DNA from: Lampris incognitus
Lineage: Eukaryota; Chordata; Actinopteri; Lampriformes; Lampridae
DNA: 64,000 nt
Reading direction: 5' to 3'
Assembly (NCBI RefSeq): GCF_029633865.1
Contig: NC_079213.1
Location: 2,968,200 to 3,032,199, forward strand
Shown piece after piece: positions 1-10,043 of the stretch; the first letter of the stretch is position 1, and the number at the start of each line of letters is the position of its first letter. The position numbers and the translations under genes are program-made. The notes beneath the pieces were generated by a model, which had not been told where the DNA came from, made no database searches, and saw only the letters and a program-made list of their open reading frames with translations.

Positions 1-109
1 GCATCTCGAACAACTGTGCCAGACCGTAAGTTTCAACACCAGGATCAGACCAAATACAAAGAAAGATTCACAGCAGTCAAGCTCTGTCATCCAAAAGAGG
101 CACAGGTCA

Positions 110-641
110 GTGGAAGAGCCTGTGAATCGATATCTGACCCTGAAGCTCTATGCAATGACGAGAAGCAAGAATGTGTTACAGACAACATTTGAACTAGGTC
201 TGACACATTCCTACTGTTCCACCCTTATCTGCATTGACGAAATCTCCCTGTCAATGAGAGAGCTCTTCCTAAGATCACAGGGAAAGGTGCAACCCCACGC
301 CTTGAGACAAGGGTTATTTACCACATTTACAGATGACAACATAAATGAGCAGAGTTCATCGCCTACAGCATCTGTTGAGAGCTACATTCCAGGCAGGATG
401 GCTGTGGGGAAACAGCCTGCTACAACTCCCTTGTCCCCCTGTCATTGAATGGGGTTGGACTACCGAAGGAGAGGAACTCTTCGTCAAGTGGAGCACAGTT
501 TCCACAAGAGATACATTGTCTCAAGTAACAGGGGTGTGTAGTTGCAGATCTAATAAGTGTACCTCATGTTCTTGTGCTGGCAGAGGGATGAAATGTCTCA
601 TTTATTGCAAGTGCCTCAGCAAGTGTTTGAATCCAGTCTGA
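110..641 (+). pseudogene. Fragment of a multicopy Cys-rich (CXC-like tail) gene
   Basis: The readable part is 345-641 (98 residues). It has a GWLWG segment, an EWGW segment, then a cysteine-rich tail (CSC, KCTSCSC, YCKCLSKC) and a stop. From memory, this order (WGQ/WGN, EWGWK, CxC-rich end) ends a family of multicopy, probably transposon-linked proteins in fish and cnidarians; I do not know its function. An in-frame TAA sits directly before the Met at 345. The upstream part at 110-344 reads in another frame, so the copy looks broken or is the last exon of something larger. A polyadenylation-like AATAAA lies at 660-665, just after the stop. Confidence 0.35.
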
Positions 642-880
642 TGGGATGTGTGAGGTTAAAATAAAGATTTTTTTGGACCTCACATGGTTTGCTTTGTTTC
701 TTTGGTGGTTACTGGGTTCCTCCTCTTATAACAAAGAGTCAACTTGAATACTAGCACTCCATGAGTAGATGTAACACTTTTACTCAAACAAACTGTATAG
801 CCTTCTTGCACAGATTTGGCTAAAGTTGATTGCATGCTGCTGATCAATTCAATGGAAAAAAGAACATGTTCATGAATAGC

Positions 881-1221
881 TCAAAACGTGAAGGTTTTAG
901 GGCATACAGTATATTTGTTCAGAGCACTAATATAAATAGTTATTTCCACATCTTTTGAGCCCAATACCAACTCGGGGCAACCTCCGAGAGCTGAGCCTGA
1001 GATATAGTCCCAGGGCTAAAAAGTGGGCGTGGCCATGTATGTGACCAGTGAAAATTAGTTTTTTGTAAATACCTGAAAAAGTAAAGGTTTTGGGGTATAT
1101 GTTTGTTCATAATGCTTATATAAATGTGGTGCTTCTGCTTCTTTTGAGCCCATGATCAGCTCTCTGCGACATTCAGGAGCCGAGATACTGATTTCCAGGC
1201 CTAAAAAGTGGGCGTGGCCAT
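881..1221. repeat. Diverged tandem duplication, about 190-bp spacing
   Basis: Two related blocks, about 881-1036 and 1074-1221. Both start with a GTGAAGGTTTTAGGG / GTAAAGGTTTTGGGG motif, share CTTTTGAGCCCA in the middle, and end with the identical string CTAAAAAGTGGGCGTGGCCA. The rest has diverged. I see no open reading frame or terminal repeat. The flanks at 666-880 and 1222-1589 hold nothing I recognise. Confidence 0.6.
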
Positions 1222-1589
1222 TTCAGAGACTTCCCCCACCTAAAATTTTGGGCTCCTTGCATTTTTTTCTTTATTGGACCCTAAATTAACAGAAAAACAT
1301 TGGCTCAAATGTGAATGACTTTTTGCAGCCTTGACCCCATATTTGCCCTTAACTGACCAGACTAAACGGGTATTCCAGTTCAGACGAACCTGGAAAGATT
1401 GAGCAGTGGCGCAGCAGAAGCAGCAGGTGGGTCGTCATTAGATGCGTCCATCTTAGTCTTGGCGTGTGTGTGAGATGGAGAGAGGCGTTTGATGTAATTG
1501 CACAAATAAGTGAAATAATGAACATTTTAGATAGAGAAGTTCTTTATTGCAGCGGTTTAACGTTAGCAAGGTTAGATGGTCGATGTTAG

Positions 1590-1972
1590 TGTAAACTACT
1601 AATAAGACCCTTTAGCCGAGCGGTTAGTGATGCCGCCTTGTGGTGCAGTACACCCCGTATCGAATCCCGCACCGGGCAAGAAATATAACCGGTTACATTG
1701 GTGGCAGCGGTGGGATCCGAAAGTGTGCAGATCCTCAGAAGTCTCTTCGGAGCGCGGGAAGAACAAAGTGCGAGAGCGCGCTTCCGGGGAGGGTGACGAC
1801 TGTAAACTACTAATAAGACGCGTTAGTCCCTAGCTAACGGGTCCGGTTATGTTCTTGCCCGGTGCGGGATTCGATACGGGGTGTACTGCACCACAAGGCG
1901 ACGTCACTAACCGCTCGGCTAAAGGGTCAGACCCGCTAGCTAGGGGCTAACGTGTCTTATTAGTAGTTTACA
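1590..1972. mobile_element. TRIM family 1: LTR, PBS, mini-internal region, then inverted LTR
   Basis: The plus-strand LTR is 1590-1697 (TGTAAACT...GGTTACA), about 27 bp shorter than the full 135-bp form because the GTTAGTCCCTAGCTAACGGG block is missing. A 17-nt primer-binding site (TGGTGGCAGCGGTGGGA) follows at 1699-1715. The internal region ends 103 bp later in a purine-rich GGGGAGGGTGACGAC at 1800. A second LTR begins at 1801 but after about 42 bp switches to an inverted LTR copy ending ...GTAGTTTACA at 1972. Within the LTR, TAGCCGAGCGG matches a pol III A box and TATCGAATCC approximates a B box. There is no coding capacity, so the element must be mobilised in trans. Confidence 0.75.
1699..1715 (+). 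other. Primer-binding site complementary to the tRNA-Leu 3' end
   Basis: The 17-nt string lies one base after the LTR end. It is the reverse complement of TCCCACCGCTGCCA plus CCA, which from memory is the 3' terminus of vertebrate tRNA-Leu (AAG and TAG isoacceptors). A match this long directly 3' of a TG...CA repeat is the expected layout of an LTR retroelement primed by that tRNA. Confidence 0.7.
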
Positions 1973-2052
1973 TTAGTCTTGGCGTACATGTGAGAGAGGT
2001 ACTGCAGTATACATAAGTTGATATTGTACAAATAGTAAACGCTATAGCGCAA

Positions 2053-3898
2053 GGATCAATGTTACCAGCTTTAGGTTCAATGTTACCAGCTTTAGGTTCA
2101 ATGTTGCCAGCTTTAGGTTCAATGTTACCAGCTTTAGGTTCAATGTTGCCAGCTTTAGGTTCAATGTTACCAGCTTTAGGATCAATGTTACCAGCTTTAG
2201 GTTCAATGTTACCAGCTTTAGGTTCAATGTTGCCAGCTTTAGGATCAGTGTTACCAGCTTTAGGATCAATGTTACCAGCTTTAGGATTAATGTTACCAGC
2301 TTCAGGTTCAATGTTACCAGCTTTAGGATCAGTGTTACCAGCTTTAGGATTAATGTTACCAGCTTTAGGATCAATGTTACCAGCTTTAGGATCAATGTTA
2401 CCAGCTTTAGGATCAGTGTTACCAGCTTTAGGATCAGTGTTACCAGCTTTAGGATCAATGTTACCAGCTTTAGGATCAATGTTACCAGCTTTAGGATCAA
2501 TGTTACCAGCTTTAGGATCAATGTTGCCAGCTTTAGGATCAATGTTACCAGTTTAAGGATTAATGTTACCAGCTTTAGGATCAGTGTTACCAGCTTTAGG
2601 ATCAGTGTTACCAGCTTTAGGATCAATGTTACCAGCTTTACGATTAATGTTACCAGCTTTAGGATCAGTGTTACCAGCTTTAGGATCAATGTTACCAGCT
2701 TTAGGATTAATGTTACGAGCTTTAGGATTAATGTTACGAGCTTTAGGATCAATGTTACCAGCTTTAGGATCAATGTTACCAGCTTTAGGATCAATGTTAC
2801 CAGCTTTAGGATCAATGTTACCAGCTTTAGGATCAATGTTACCAGTTTTAGGATCAGTGTTACCAGCTTTAGGATCAGTGTTACCAGCTTTAGGATCAAT
2901 GTTACCAGCTTTAGGATCAATGTTACCAGCTTTAGGATCAATGTTACCAGCTTTAGGATCAATGTTGCCAGCTTTAGGATCAATGTTACCAGTTTAAGGA
3001 TTAATGTTACCAGCTTTAGGATCAATGTTACAAGCTTTAGGATCAATGTTACCAGCTTTAGGATCAATGTTACCAGCTTTAGGATCAATGTTACCAGCTT
3101 TAGGATCAATGTTACCAGTTTTAGGATCAGTGTTACCAGCTTTAGGATCAGTGTTACCAGCTTTAGGATCAATGTTACCAGCTTTAGGATCAATGTTACC
3201 AGCTTTAGGATCAATGTTACCAGCTTTAGGATCAATGTTGCCAGCTTTAGGATCAATGTTACCAGTTTAAGGATTAATGTTACCAGCTTTAGGATCAGTG
3301 TTACCAGCTTTAGGATCAGTGTTACCAGCTTTAGGATCAATGTTACCAGCTTTACGATTAATGTTACCAGCTTTAGGATCAGTGTTACCAGCTTTAGGAT
3401 CAATGTTACCAGCTTTAGGATTAATGTTACGAGCTTTAGGATTAATGTTACGAGCTTTAGGATCAATGTTACCAGCTTTAGGATCAATGTTACCAGCTTT
3501 AGGATCAATGTTACCAGCTTTAGGATCAGTGTTACCAGTTTTAGGATCAGTGTTACCAGCTTTAGGATCAGTGTTACCAGTTTTAGGATCAATGTTACCA
3601 GCTTTAGGATCAATGTTACCAGCTTTAGGATCAATGTTACCAGCTTTAGGATCAATGTTACCAGCTTTAGGATCAGTGTTACCAGCTCTAGGATCAATGT
3701 TACCAGCTTTAGGATTAATGTTACCAGCTCTAGCAACTAATGTTACCAGCTTTAGGATCAATGTTACCAGCTTTAGGATTAATGTTACCAGCTCTAGCAA
3801 CTAATGTTACCAGCTTTAGGATCAGTGTTACCAGCTTTAGGATCAGTGTTACCAGCTTTAGGATTAATGTTACCAGCTCTAGCAACTAATGTTACCAA
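2053..3898. repeat. 21-bp minisatellite, about 88 copies, with 714-bp higher-order repeat
   Basis: The unit is ATGTTACCAGCTTTAGGATCA with few substitutions (GGTTCA, GTGTTACC, GGATTA variants). Because 21 is a multiple of 3, frames stay open on both strands: a 564-codon minus-strand frame repeats LVTLILK and the plus frames repeat LPALGSM. Neither has a non-repeat domain, so I do not call a gene. Higher order: the rare GTTTAAGG variant lies at 2551, 2992 and 3265, and paired ACGAGC variants at about 2715/2736 recur at about 3429/3450. The offset is 714 bp (34 units), with an inner 273-bp step. The right end carries a CTCTAGCAACTAATG variant three times. Confidence 0.95.
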
Positions 3899-4519
3899 AG
3901 CTAGATTAACGCTAGTTTAGTTAATACCAGCTGCCAGTAGGAGCTGAGTGAGTGAGTGAGTGTGTGTGAGAGACGATGGCTATTATTACAATATTCTTAG
4001 TCATATATTTTTTTAATTAGAGATTTAAATAGCGTGATGGAAATGTTTTCACTGTAAAAAATATTTTACACATTTTACATACTTTATTTTTAATTCTCCA
4101 ATTGATTGACTGGGCTCTTGATACAAGGACTAACTTTAAACTATAGCTTGTGGCTGTAAAAGGTTTGTTTATGTTGAGTCTTATCTTTTGCAAAAGACTC
4201 GCCTGGTTTTTTGATTCAGGTCGACATAGGCAAATAAGAAGTCAGACGACTTCTTGCTGGTTCGTGTCATTTTATTGGCACACAACAAATAGTTCACAGG
4301 TAATGCTGCAGCGCTGGAGACGTACCCTCGGGGCAACCGGGAGTCGTTTGCCAAATAGTGGAAGAACATAATCATAAATACTAAAACAACAAGGCGTGGT
4401 GCTTTTTCGGAGACGGGCGTGATCTTCTTCTTCTTGGTTTCCTTTCGTCACTGTCGGTCCCGTTTCCCTCATGTTGTCTTGCAGGTGTAGCACGTGTCTT
4501 AATCAGGTTTATGTGCATG
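3899..4519. other. No recognised feature
   Basis: Unique-looking AT-rich sequence after the satellite with a short GAGT run near 3946-3965. Short frames at 4150-4493 overlap on both strands, show no domain and lack codon structure I can support. Nothing is called here. Confidence 0.5.
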
Positions 4520-4672
4520 GCGTTCCTGCCCCAAGGCCGTCCTAATGAGGTGGGTGCACATAGTGTTCCTGCTCCAAGGCCGTCCTAATGAGGTGGGTGC
4601 ACATAGTGTTTCTACTCCAAGGCCGTCCTAATGAGGTGGGTGCACATAGTGTTTCTACTCCGAGGCTGTCTC
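4520..4672. repeat. 43-bp tandem repeat, about 3.5 copies
   Basis: The unit reads CCAAGGCCGTCCTAATGAGG followed by TGGGTGCACATAGTGTT and a short CTACT or CTGCT block. Three copies are nearly identical and a fourth (CCGAGGCTGTC) is diverged. Confidence 0.85.
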
Positions 4673-5194
4673 TATCAGGCCGGCGTACAATGTCCCTACT
4701 CTCAGGCCCAGCTCCTTTATAATATCCAGTGAGTCCATAGTGTTGAACTTGCTTTCTCCAATCCTCTTCCTTTGTGGATTAGGGCCTCCCAAGTCAGAAG
4801 AATTCTCATGGCTGTGGAATCTTCATGTTGATGGTATGACCAATGCATAAAAGAAATTTAATATTGGAACATATTTTTATATATATATATCATTCATATT
4901 GTATGCAGGACTCAAAGTAACCATACAATGGTTTTTCCATAGTCTGCGCTTGCGCTGTATATGGTGCTGGACGCCCCCTTTGATTTTACTGAGGTATATT
5001 TCAACTTGTGTGTTTTATTCTTTCATTATAGTGTTAGTGGTAGTGATATGCAGGCTGACTCAGTATTTTGGGTTATACCTGTAGTTTTAGTCTGTTGGTG
5101 GGTCAATTCTTTGGCACATTTTTAAAAAATGGGTTGGGTGTGGGCTGTCCATTTAAACCATTATAAAGTTGAGTATCTTTTATTGGCTCCACAG

Positions 5195-5344
5195 CTAACC
5201 TGTGCATGACTATGTTATATGGTCTGGAGACAGTGGCACTGATGAAAAGACAGGAGGTGGAGCTGGAGGTGGCAGAGATGAAGATGATAAGATTTTCATT
5301 GGGAGTAACGAAGAAGGACAGGATTAGGAAGGAGTATATTAGAG
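5195..5344 (+). mobile_element. RTE-like LINE C-terminal fragment, left half
   Basis: Translates as MLYGLETVALMKRQEVELEV, then a RFSLGVTKKDRIRKEYIR segment. This is the post-RT region of an RTE-type LINE common in fish. The frame runs into the hAT insertion at 5345 and resumes at 8022; across the junction EYIR-GTAQVGRF reads through with one copy of the 8-bp target site. The fragment is 5'-truncated. Confidence 0.75.
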
Positions 5345-5703
5345 CAGCGTTTCTCGAACTGTATGCCGCGGCACCCTGGTATGCCGTCTGACAGCGTCAG
5401 GGGTGCCGTGAAAAAAATTTGCAAATCTAACATTTTTCATATCAATTATCAAAAATTAAAATACTAATTTATTTTACAAAATGTTACTGAATAAATGAAT
5501 GAATGAATAAATAAATGGATAAATAAATTCATTTCAGATAAATAAATAGCCTACATACTCATGAGAAACTGTCTCGCGTGCCCATTTCCCCTCCCACGTT
5601 ACATACGGGTCAGTGCAGTGCGCGGTCACGTAAGGTCAGGGCATCGTTGTTATCATTTTACACGTCCTGACATTTTGATGCCGCTAAAACCCAAAACCAA
5701 GCC

Positions 5704-7592
5704 ATGGATCGTTTCCTAAAAAGAAAAGTCCCACCAGAAGCTCCAACAGATGGGGATACTTCAACAGACACTGACAGTGAACCGGAGCCTTCTTCTAGCA
5801 ACAACCGGCTTTTATCCTCCAGTTCGGAGTCGTCTGCACCCGTCGTACCACCGGGAGATGCTAATGTTAGCAAGGGCAAGGCTACTAGCAAGGGCAAGGC
5901 TACTAGCAAGGGCAAGGCTACTAGCAAGGGCAAGGCTACTAGCAAGGGCAAGGCTACTAGCAAGGGCAAGGCTACTAGCAAGGGCAAGGCTAAAAAGACA
6001 AAGACAAAGGAGTACTTTGTTCGCCTTAAAACCCAGCAATCGCGGCAAGAGAGAGTCATGTGTAAAGCTGCCAAAGTATCCGAGAAGGCTCTGGAGGCCA
6101 GCTACCTCGTAGCAGAAATAGTAGCGGAAGCCAAGAAGCCCCACACAATCGCAGAGTCCGTCATAATACCTGCTTGCACGACAACCGTCACCAAAATGCT
6201 TGGCCCACAAGCTGCCAAAGAAGTAGCCAAGGTCCCGCTGTCAGACTGCACAATAGCGAGGCGAATCACTAGCATGTCTGCCGATATTGAAGACGTCGTT
6301 TTGGATAAAATCAAGGCCAGTGGACATTTCTCCTTACCACTCGACGAGTCAACTGATGTGAGCGGGCACGCTCAGCTTTTAGCAAATGTTGGCTTTGTTG
6401 ATGGGGGCCGTATTAGAGAGAACTGTTTATTTCGCAAACTGCTCCCCAACAACACTACAGGAGAAGCAATCTTCCGTGTGACAACTGAGTATCTTGACAA
6501 GGGTGGTTTGAGCTGGAAGAACTGTATCAGTATTTGCACCGACGGCGCGGCTGCAATGACGGGCAGTGCCAAAGGTTTCATTACCAGGGCCAAAGCGCAG
6601 AACCCTGATATACGAACAACCCACTGCTTCCTTCACCGAGAGGCACTTGTTGCTAAGCTAAGACGCTACCAAAAGAACTTTCCGACGTACTGAACAAAGC
6701 AGTGGACATGGTTCATTACATCAAGGCGCGCCCGTTAAAGAGCCGCCTCTCTTCCATTCTTTGCGAGGAAATGGGAGCAGAGCCTCAAAGCTTGTTGTTA
6801 CCCACGGCTGTCCGCTGGCTTTCACGGGGTAAGGTTTTGACCCGAGTGTACGAGTTAAGAGAAGAACTGAGGGCCTTCGTGATAGACGAGAAACCCGCAT
6901 TTGCAGAGCTACTCGCAGACGAGCAGTGGTGCGCAAAACTCGCGTATATGGCTGACATATTTAAGCACATAAACGAGCTGAATATCAAAATGCAAGGTAG
7001 ACAAGAAACCCTCCTCTCCTCATCTGACAAACTACGCGGCTTCAGGTCCAAGCTCACACTCTGGCGTTCCTTTGTAGACCAGGGCAGGCTGGATATGTTT
7101 CCCCTGTGCAATACGCATACAAACAACACCACATTGTCAGGCGTAATAGCCCAGCATCTGACTACTCTTGACGAGCGATTCAATCACTATTTTCCCTCTG
7201 AGTCGTATGCTGAGTTTGACTGGGTCCGTGATCCTTGGAGTGCGCGTGCAATGGAAAGTGCAAAGGACTGCTCACTTCCAATACAGGAACAACTGATGGA
7301 GATCAGGGAAGATCGCACTTTGAAAATGAGATTTTGTGATGTGGAACTGGACAACTTTTGGATATCAGTGGGAAACGAGTACCCATTGGCTTCAAGATGC
7401 GCTGTTTCTATTCTACTATCCTTCTCCACAACCTATCTATGTGAACTGAGTTTTTCAAGCCTGACGTACATCAAGAACAGGTACAGGGAGCGACTAAGGA
7501 CTGTGGACCAGGATCTACGTGTCTGCCTCTCATCCATCCCTGCCAGGATAGGGCAGCTTTGTGAGTCTTCCCAGACCCATGTCTCTCATTGA
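5704..7592 (+). pseudogene. hAT transposase (ZBED5-like lineage), one frameshift, BED finger replaced by repeats
   Basis: Cut-and-paste transposase in two frames, 5704-6693 (329 aa) and 6702-7592 (296 aa), out of phase by a short indel near 6655-6675: ORF1 runs through [12 protein letters not shown] and then loses frame, and the second frame picks up at [16 protein letters not shown]. Visible family features are the first catalytic Asp in LDESTDVSGHAQ, the second in CTDGAAAMTGSAKGF, the WLSRGKVL segment, and a C-terminal hAT dimerisation region around [17 protein letters not shown] ending after [13 protein letters not shown]. The start MDRFLKRK is typical for this lineage. The BED zinc finger expected between residues about 30 and 110 is absent; seven SKGKAT repeats sit there instead. 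Whether the frameshift is real or an assembly error cannot be told here. Confidence 0.85.
5869..5994 (+). repeat. In-frame 18-bp repeat, 7 units, encoding SKGKAT
   Basis: Seven units of AGCAAGGGCAAGGCTACT, nearly identical, lie inside the transposase N-terminus. Being 18 bp, they preserve the frame and add 42 mostly lysine-rich residues. Confidence 0.95.
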
Positions 7593-7721
7593 TGGTGAGT
7601 CACGCCCCCTCTCGGCCTCTCTCTCTCCCCTATGCGCTCCTGGCTCTCAGTTGTGGCATATTTGTGCGTGAGTGTGTGTTCATGTGCACATGTAGGCTTA
7701 TCTCACTTTTTAAATGCGGGT

Positions 7722-7764
7722 TGTGTGTGGGTGTGTCTCTGTGTGGGTGTGTGTGTGTGTGTGT

Positions 7765-7798
<34 letters not shown>
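7722..7798. repeat. (TG)n microsatellite in the hAT 3' region
   Basis: An interrupted run of GTGTGTGTGG and pure TG between the transposase stop and the 3' TIR. Open frames across it are only low-complexity Cys/Val strings. Confidence 0.95.
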
Positions 7799-8021
7799 AG
7801 AGGCTGGATGGAAGAGTACAGATGGGAGTGTTCCTGCCATTTCTTTGTGTGAAGTTCCTGTCACTTCATTATGCTGGGAAGGGGGATGGCAGTTTGAAGG
7901 ACTTATTTTGACACTTTATTTTTTATTCTGGAGGGATGTTATCTCTTTACCCACCTTATTATCTATCTGCCTATCTGTTCATGGATACACGCCTTGGCTG
8001 AAAAAAGTTTGAGAAACACTG

Positions 8022-8359
8022 TATTAGAGGGACAGCTCAGGTTGGACGGTTTGGAGACAAAGCAAGAGAGGCAAGACTGAGATGGTTTGGAGACAAAGCA
8101 AGAGAGACAAGATTGAGATGGTTTGGACATGTGTGGAGGAGAGATGCTGGGTATACTGGGAGAAGGATGCTGAATATGGAGCTGCCAGGGAAGAGGAGAA
8201 GAGGAAGGCCAAAGAGGAGGTTTATGGATGTGGTGAGGGAGGACATGCAGGTGGCTGGTGTGACAGAGGAAGAAGCAGAGTACAGGAAGAGATGGAAACG
8301 GATGATCCGCTGTGGCGCCCCCTAACGGGAGCAGCCGAAAGTAGTAGTAGTAGTAGTAG
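8022..8359 (+). mobile_element. RTE-like LINE C-terminal fragment, right half, with (GTA)n tail
   Basis: Continues the frame broken at 5344. It has an internal 12-residue duplication (FGDKAREARLRW then FGDKARETRLRW), then FGHVWRRDAGYTGRRMLNME, a basic RRGRPKRRFMDVVRED segment, and WKRMIRCGAP followed by a stop. The 3' UTR is short (CGGGAGCAGCCGAAA) and ends in a (GTA)n tail, as in RTE-type elements. A TRIM LTR is inserted directly after the tail. Confidence 0.8.
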
Positions 8360-8494
8360 TGTAAACTACTAATAAGACACGTTAGTCCCTAGCTAACGGG
8401 TCTGACCCTTTAGCCGAGCGGTTAGTGATGTCGCCTTGTGGTGCAGTACCCCCCGTATCGAATCCCGCACCGGGCAAGAAGATAACCGGTTACA
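8360..8494 (+). mobile_element. Solo LTR of TRIM family 1 (135 bp)
   Basis: This is the cleanest LTR copy, starting TGTAAACTACTAATAAGACA and ending AACCGGTTACA, with 5-bp inverted ends TGTAA/TTACA. The A box TAGCCGAGCGG lies at about 8411-8421 and a B-box-like TATCGAATCC about 45 bp downstream. No PBS or second LTR follows, so it is a solo LTR. I could not define a target duplication because the left flank is (GTA)n. Confidence 0.8.
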
Positions 8495-9484
8495 ATAGTG
8501 TTCTGCATTACCCAGATTATATTATAATGTGAACCCCCCCCCCCCGTTTAGCATGACATAACAGCTGCGCGAAAGTGGTGGTGTGTAATGTTACTTGGAG
8601 AACTCTGACCCCAGAGGGTAAATCATAAACGTACATTTCCCTTGATATCTGGTAAATGCATGTGTGGTTGTGTGGAAGTTATTATGGTAGTATGCAAGGG
8701 CACATGTGGGTATCTGTTATTTCATGTGACTAGAGCGACAAACAAGCGTGGCAAGTAGCACAAGGCCTTATAACCAGGACAATGTGTCACATACTACTTA
8801 AAAAGACAACTTCAATGACACAATAGACACTGAGGCATCCAAACCTTTGTTTGTTGGCAGTCGGTAGTGTTTGTGATGTAACGAGTATCCACCTGCATGT
8901 GATGAGGCATGTTGTGCTCCCAAACACATCACAACCAGGTTCGCACGCCATGATATATTTAATGAAACGTGCTTCAAGCAAACAGTTAATTTAACACCAC
9001 ATAATAGTGGAGCACTTATTATAATGACATGACAACGCTACGCTGTCTCATTTGCCGTGTTACGAATTATGCAGCTTTGGGAGTGACGCGTGACGAGTAA
9101 TGGGACGGTGACCAGTACGGTGACGAGTATGTGGGCGTGACGGGAGGTTGGCGTGACGGGAGGTGGCTCCAGGGCCGCAGCTGGACCCTTCTCCCTAATT
9201 TGGCATCACAGCGTTCCTATTTCCCTTGTTGCAGGCTGGCCCCTGGGTGACCCTCGGTCTCAGATGTGGCCCCACACCTCAAGACAATACAGGTTACATA
9301 GTCCTCACCAAACGCCATTAAAATGATAATGATAACAATCTTTACTTCGGACACACAGCCGGTCCATAGCATAAAAGCAACAATACATTGAAAAAAAAAC
9401 ATTCAGGCCTACACGACACCCCTACACACACACACACACACAACATGTGAGGCGTCCACACACGCACCGCACAACACAGTGGGT
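8495..9484. other. No recognised feature
   Basis: Mostly single-copy-looking sequence with a short C run near 8533-8544, a short GACGGTGAC/GTGACGAG repeat near 9090-9160, and (CA)n at 9426-9442. It includes the 3' side of the putative minus-strand exon that ends at 9485. No family is recognised. Confidence 0.4.
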
Positions 9485-9759
9485 TCATAGCAGACACAGG
9501 CTGTCTCGCCAGTGCTTCTGCAGTGTGGATGTGAAGCGATAGCAGCTTTTCGTAGGGCTGGCCAGAGCCTCTGTGGTGCTGTTCTCCAGCACATCCAGGC
9601 GACACATAACACCGTACTGTAGCCCTCTTAAAAGTACATCACATGTAGGCACGTCTGACGACACAAACAGCTGACTGGCACTATGCCGTCTGGGGACATG
9701 AAGCAACAAGCTCGTAGCATCATCGTGAGCTCCTCTGAGCCTTCTCTGAGACTTCTCTT
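9485..9759 (-). CDS. Possible terminal coding exon of an unidentified gene
   Basis: On the minus strand a textbook acceptor (CATCTCTGCTCTCCTTGCAG) ends at 9760. It is followed by about 90 open codons (EKSQRRLRGAHDDATSLLLH ... RFTSTLQKHWRDSLCLL) and a stop. The residue composition is mixed and protein-like, unlike the repeat frames around it. No plausible upstream exon is visible in the window, and the frame also continues upstream of the acceptor, so the boundary is a guess. I do not recognise the protein. It could instead be a chance frame or a repeat-derived fragment. Confidence 0.3.
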
Positions 9760-10043
9760 CTGCAAGGAGAGCAGAGATGAGCTGTCTACACAGGTGCCAC
9801 ATAAGCTCCAAACAATCACTTTTTACTGGATTTTGCATTTTACAAATCACAAAATCAACATACGAAATAAATCCAGTATTATTCCCATCCCTCCCCTGCT
9901 CCCTAACACGTCCTCAACCCCCCCCCCCAACACCGTCCGAAATGACACCAAGCACAAATACGTACACGACAGATACACAACCACCTCATTCACATAAACA
10001 CAGACAAGGGAGACCAAAAATACACTCTTTTTTGTCTTTTTTT

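Larger units (their letters stand above)
5345..8021 (+). mobile_element. Complete hAT DNA transposon, 2677 bp, nested in a LINE
   Basis: Both ends are exact. The left TIR is CAGCGTTTCTCGAACTGTAT and the right TIR, reverse-complemented, is CAGTGTTTCTCAAACTTTTT. The flanks are identical 8-bp target-site duplications TATTAGAG (5337-5344 and 8022-8029), the hAT signature. The interior holds a split transposase reading frame (5704-7592) and a TG microsatellite near the 3' end. The intact duplication and readable transposase suggest a fairly young insertion, but the frameshift means this copy probably cannot move itself. Confidence 0.93.

Noticed and set aside
2042..3736. 564-codon minus-strand frame and matching plus frames in the 21-bp array
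   Set aside because: Pure repeats of LVTLILK or LPALGSM with no unique domain; frames are open only because the unit length is a multiple of 3.
7589..8012. Cys/Val-rich frames after the hAT transposase
   Set aside because: Translation of a TG microsatellite within the transposon.
8405..8480. Functional tRNA gene
   Set aside because: A and B boxes are present, but the sequence lies within an LTR, lacks a convincing acceptor stem, and is repeated in all TRIM copies. The SINE heads were rejected as tRNA genes for the same reason.
8355..8499. Target duplication for the solo TRIM LTR
   Set aside because: Left flank is (GTA)n and the right flank ATAGT does not match it exactly; any apparent TAG match is uninformative.
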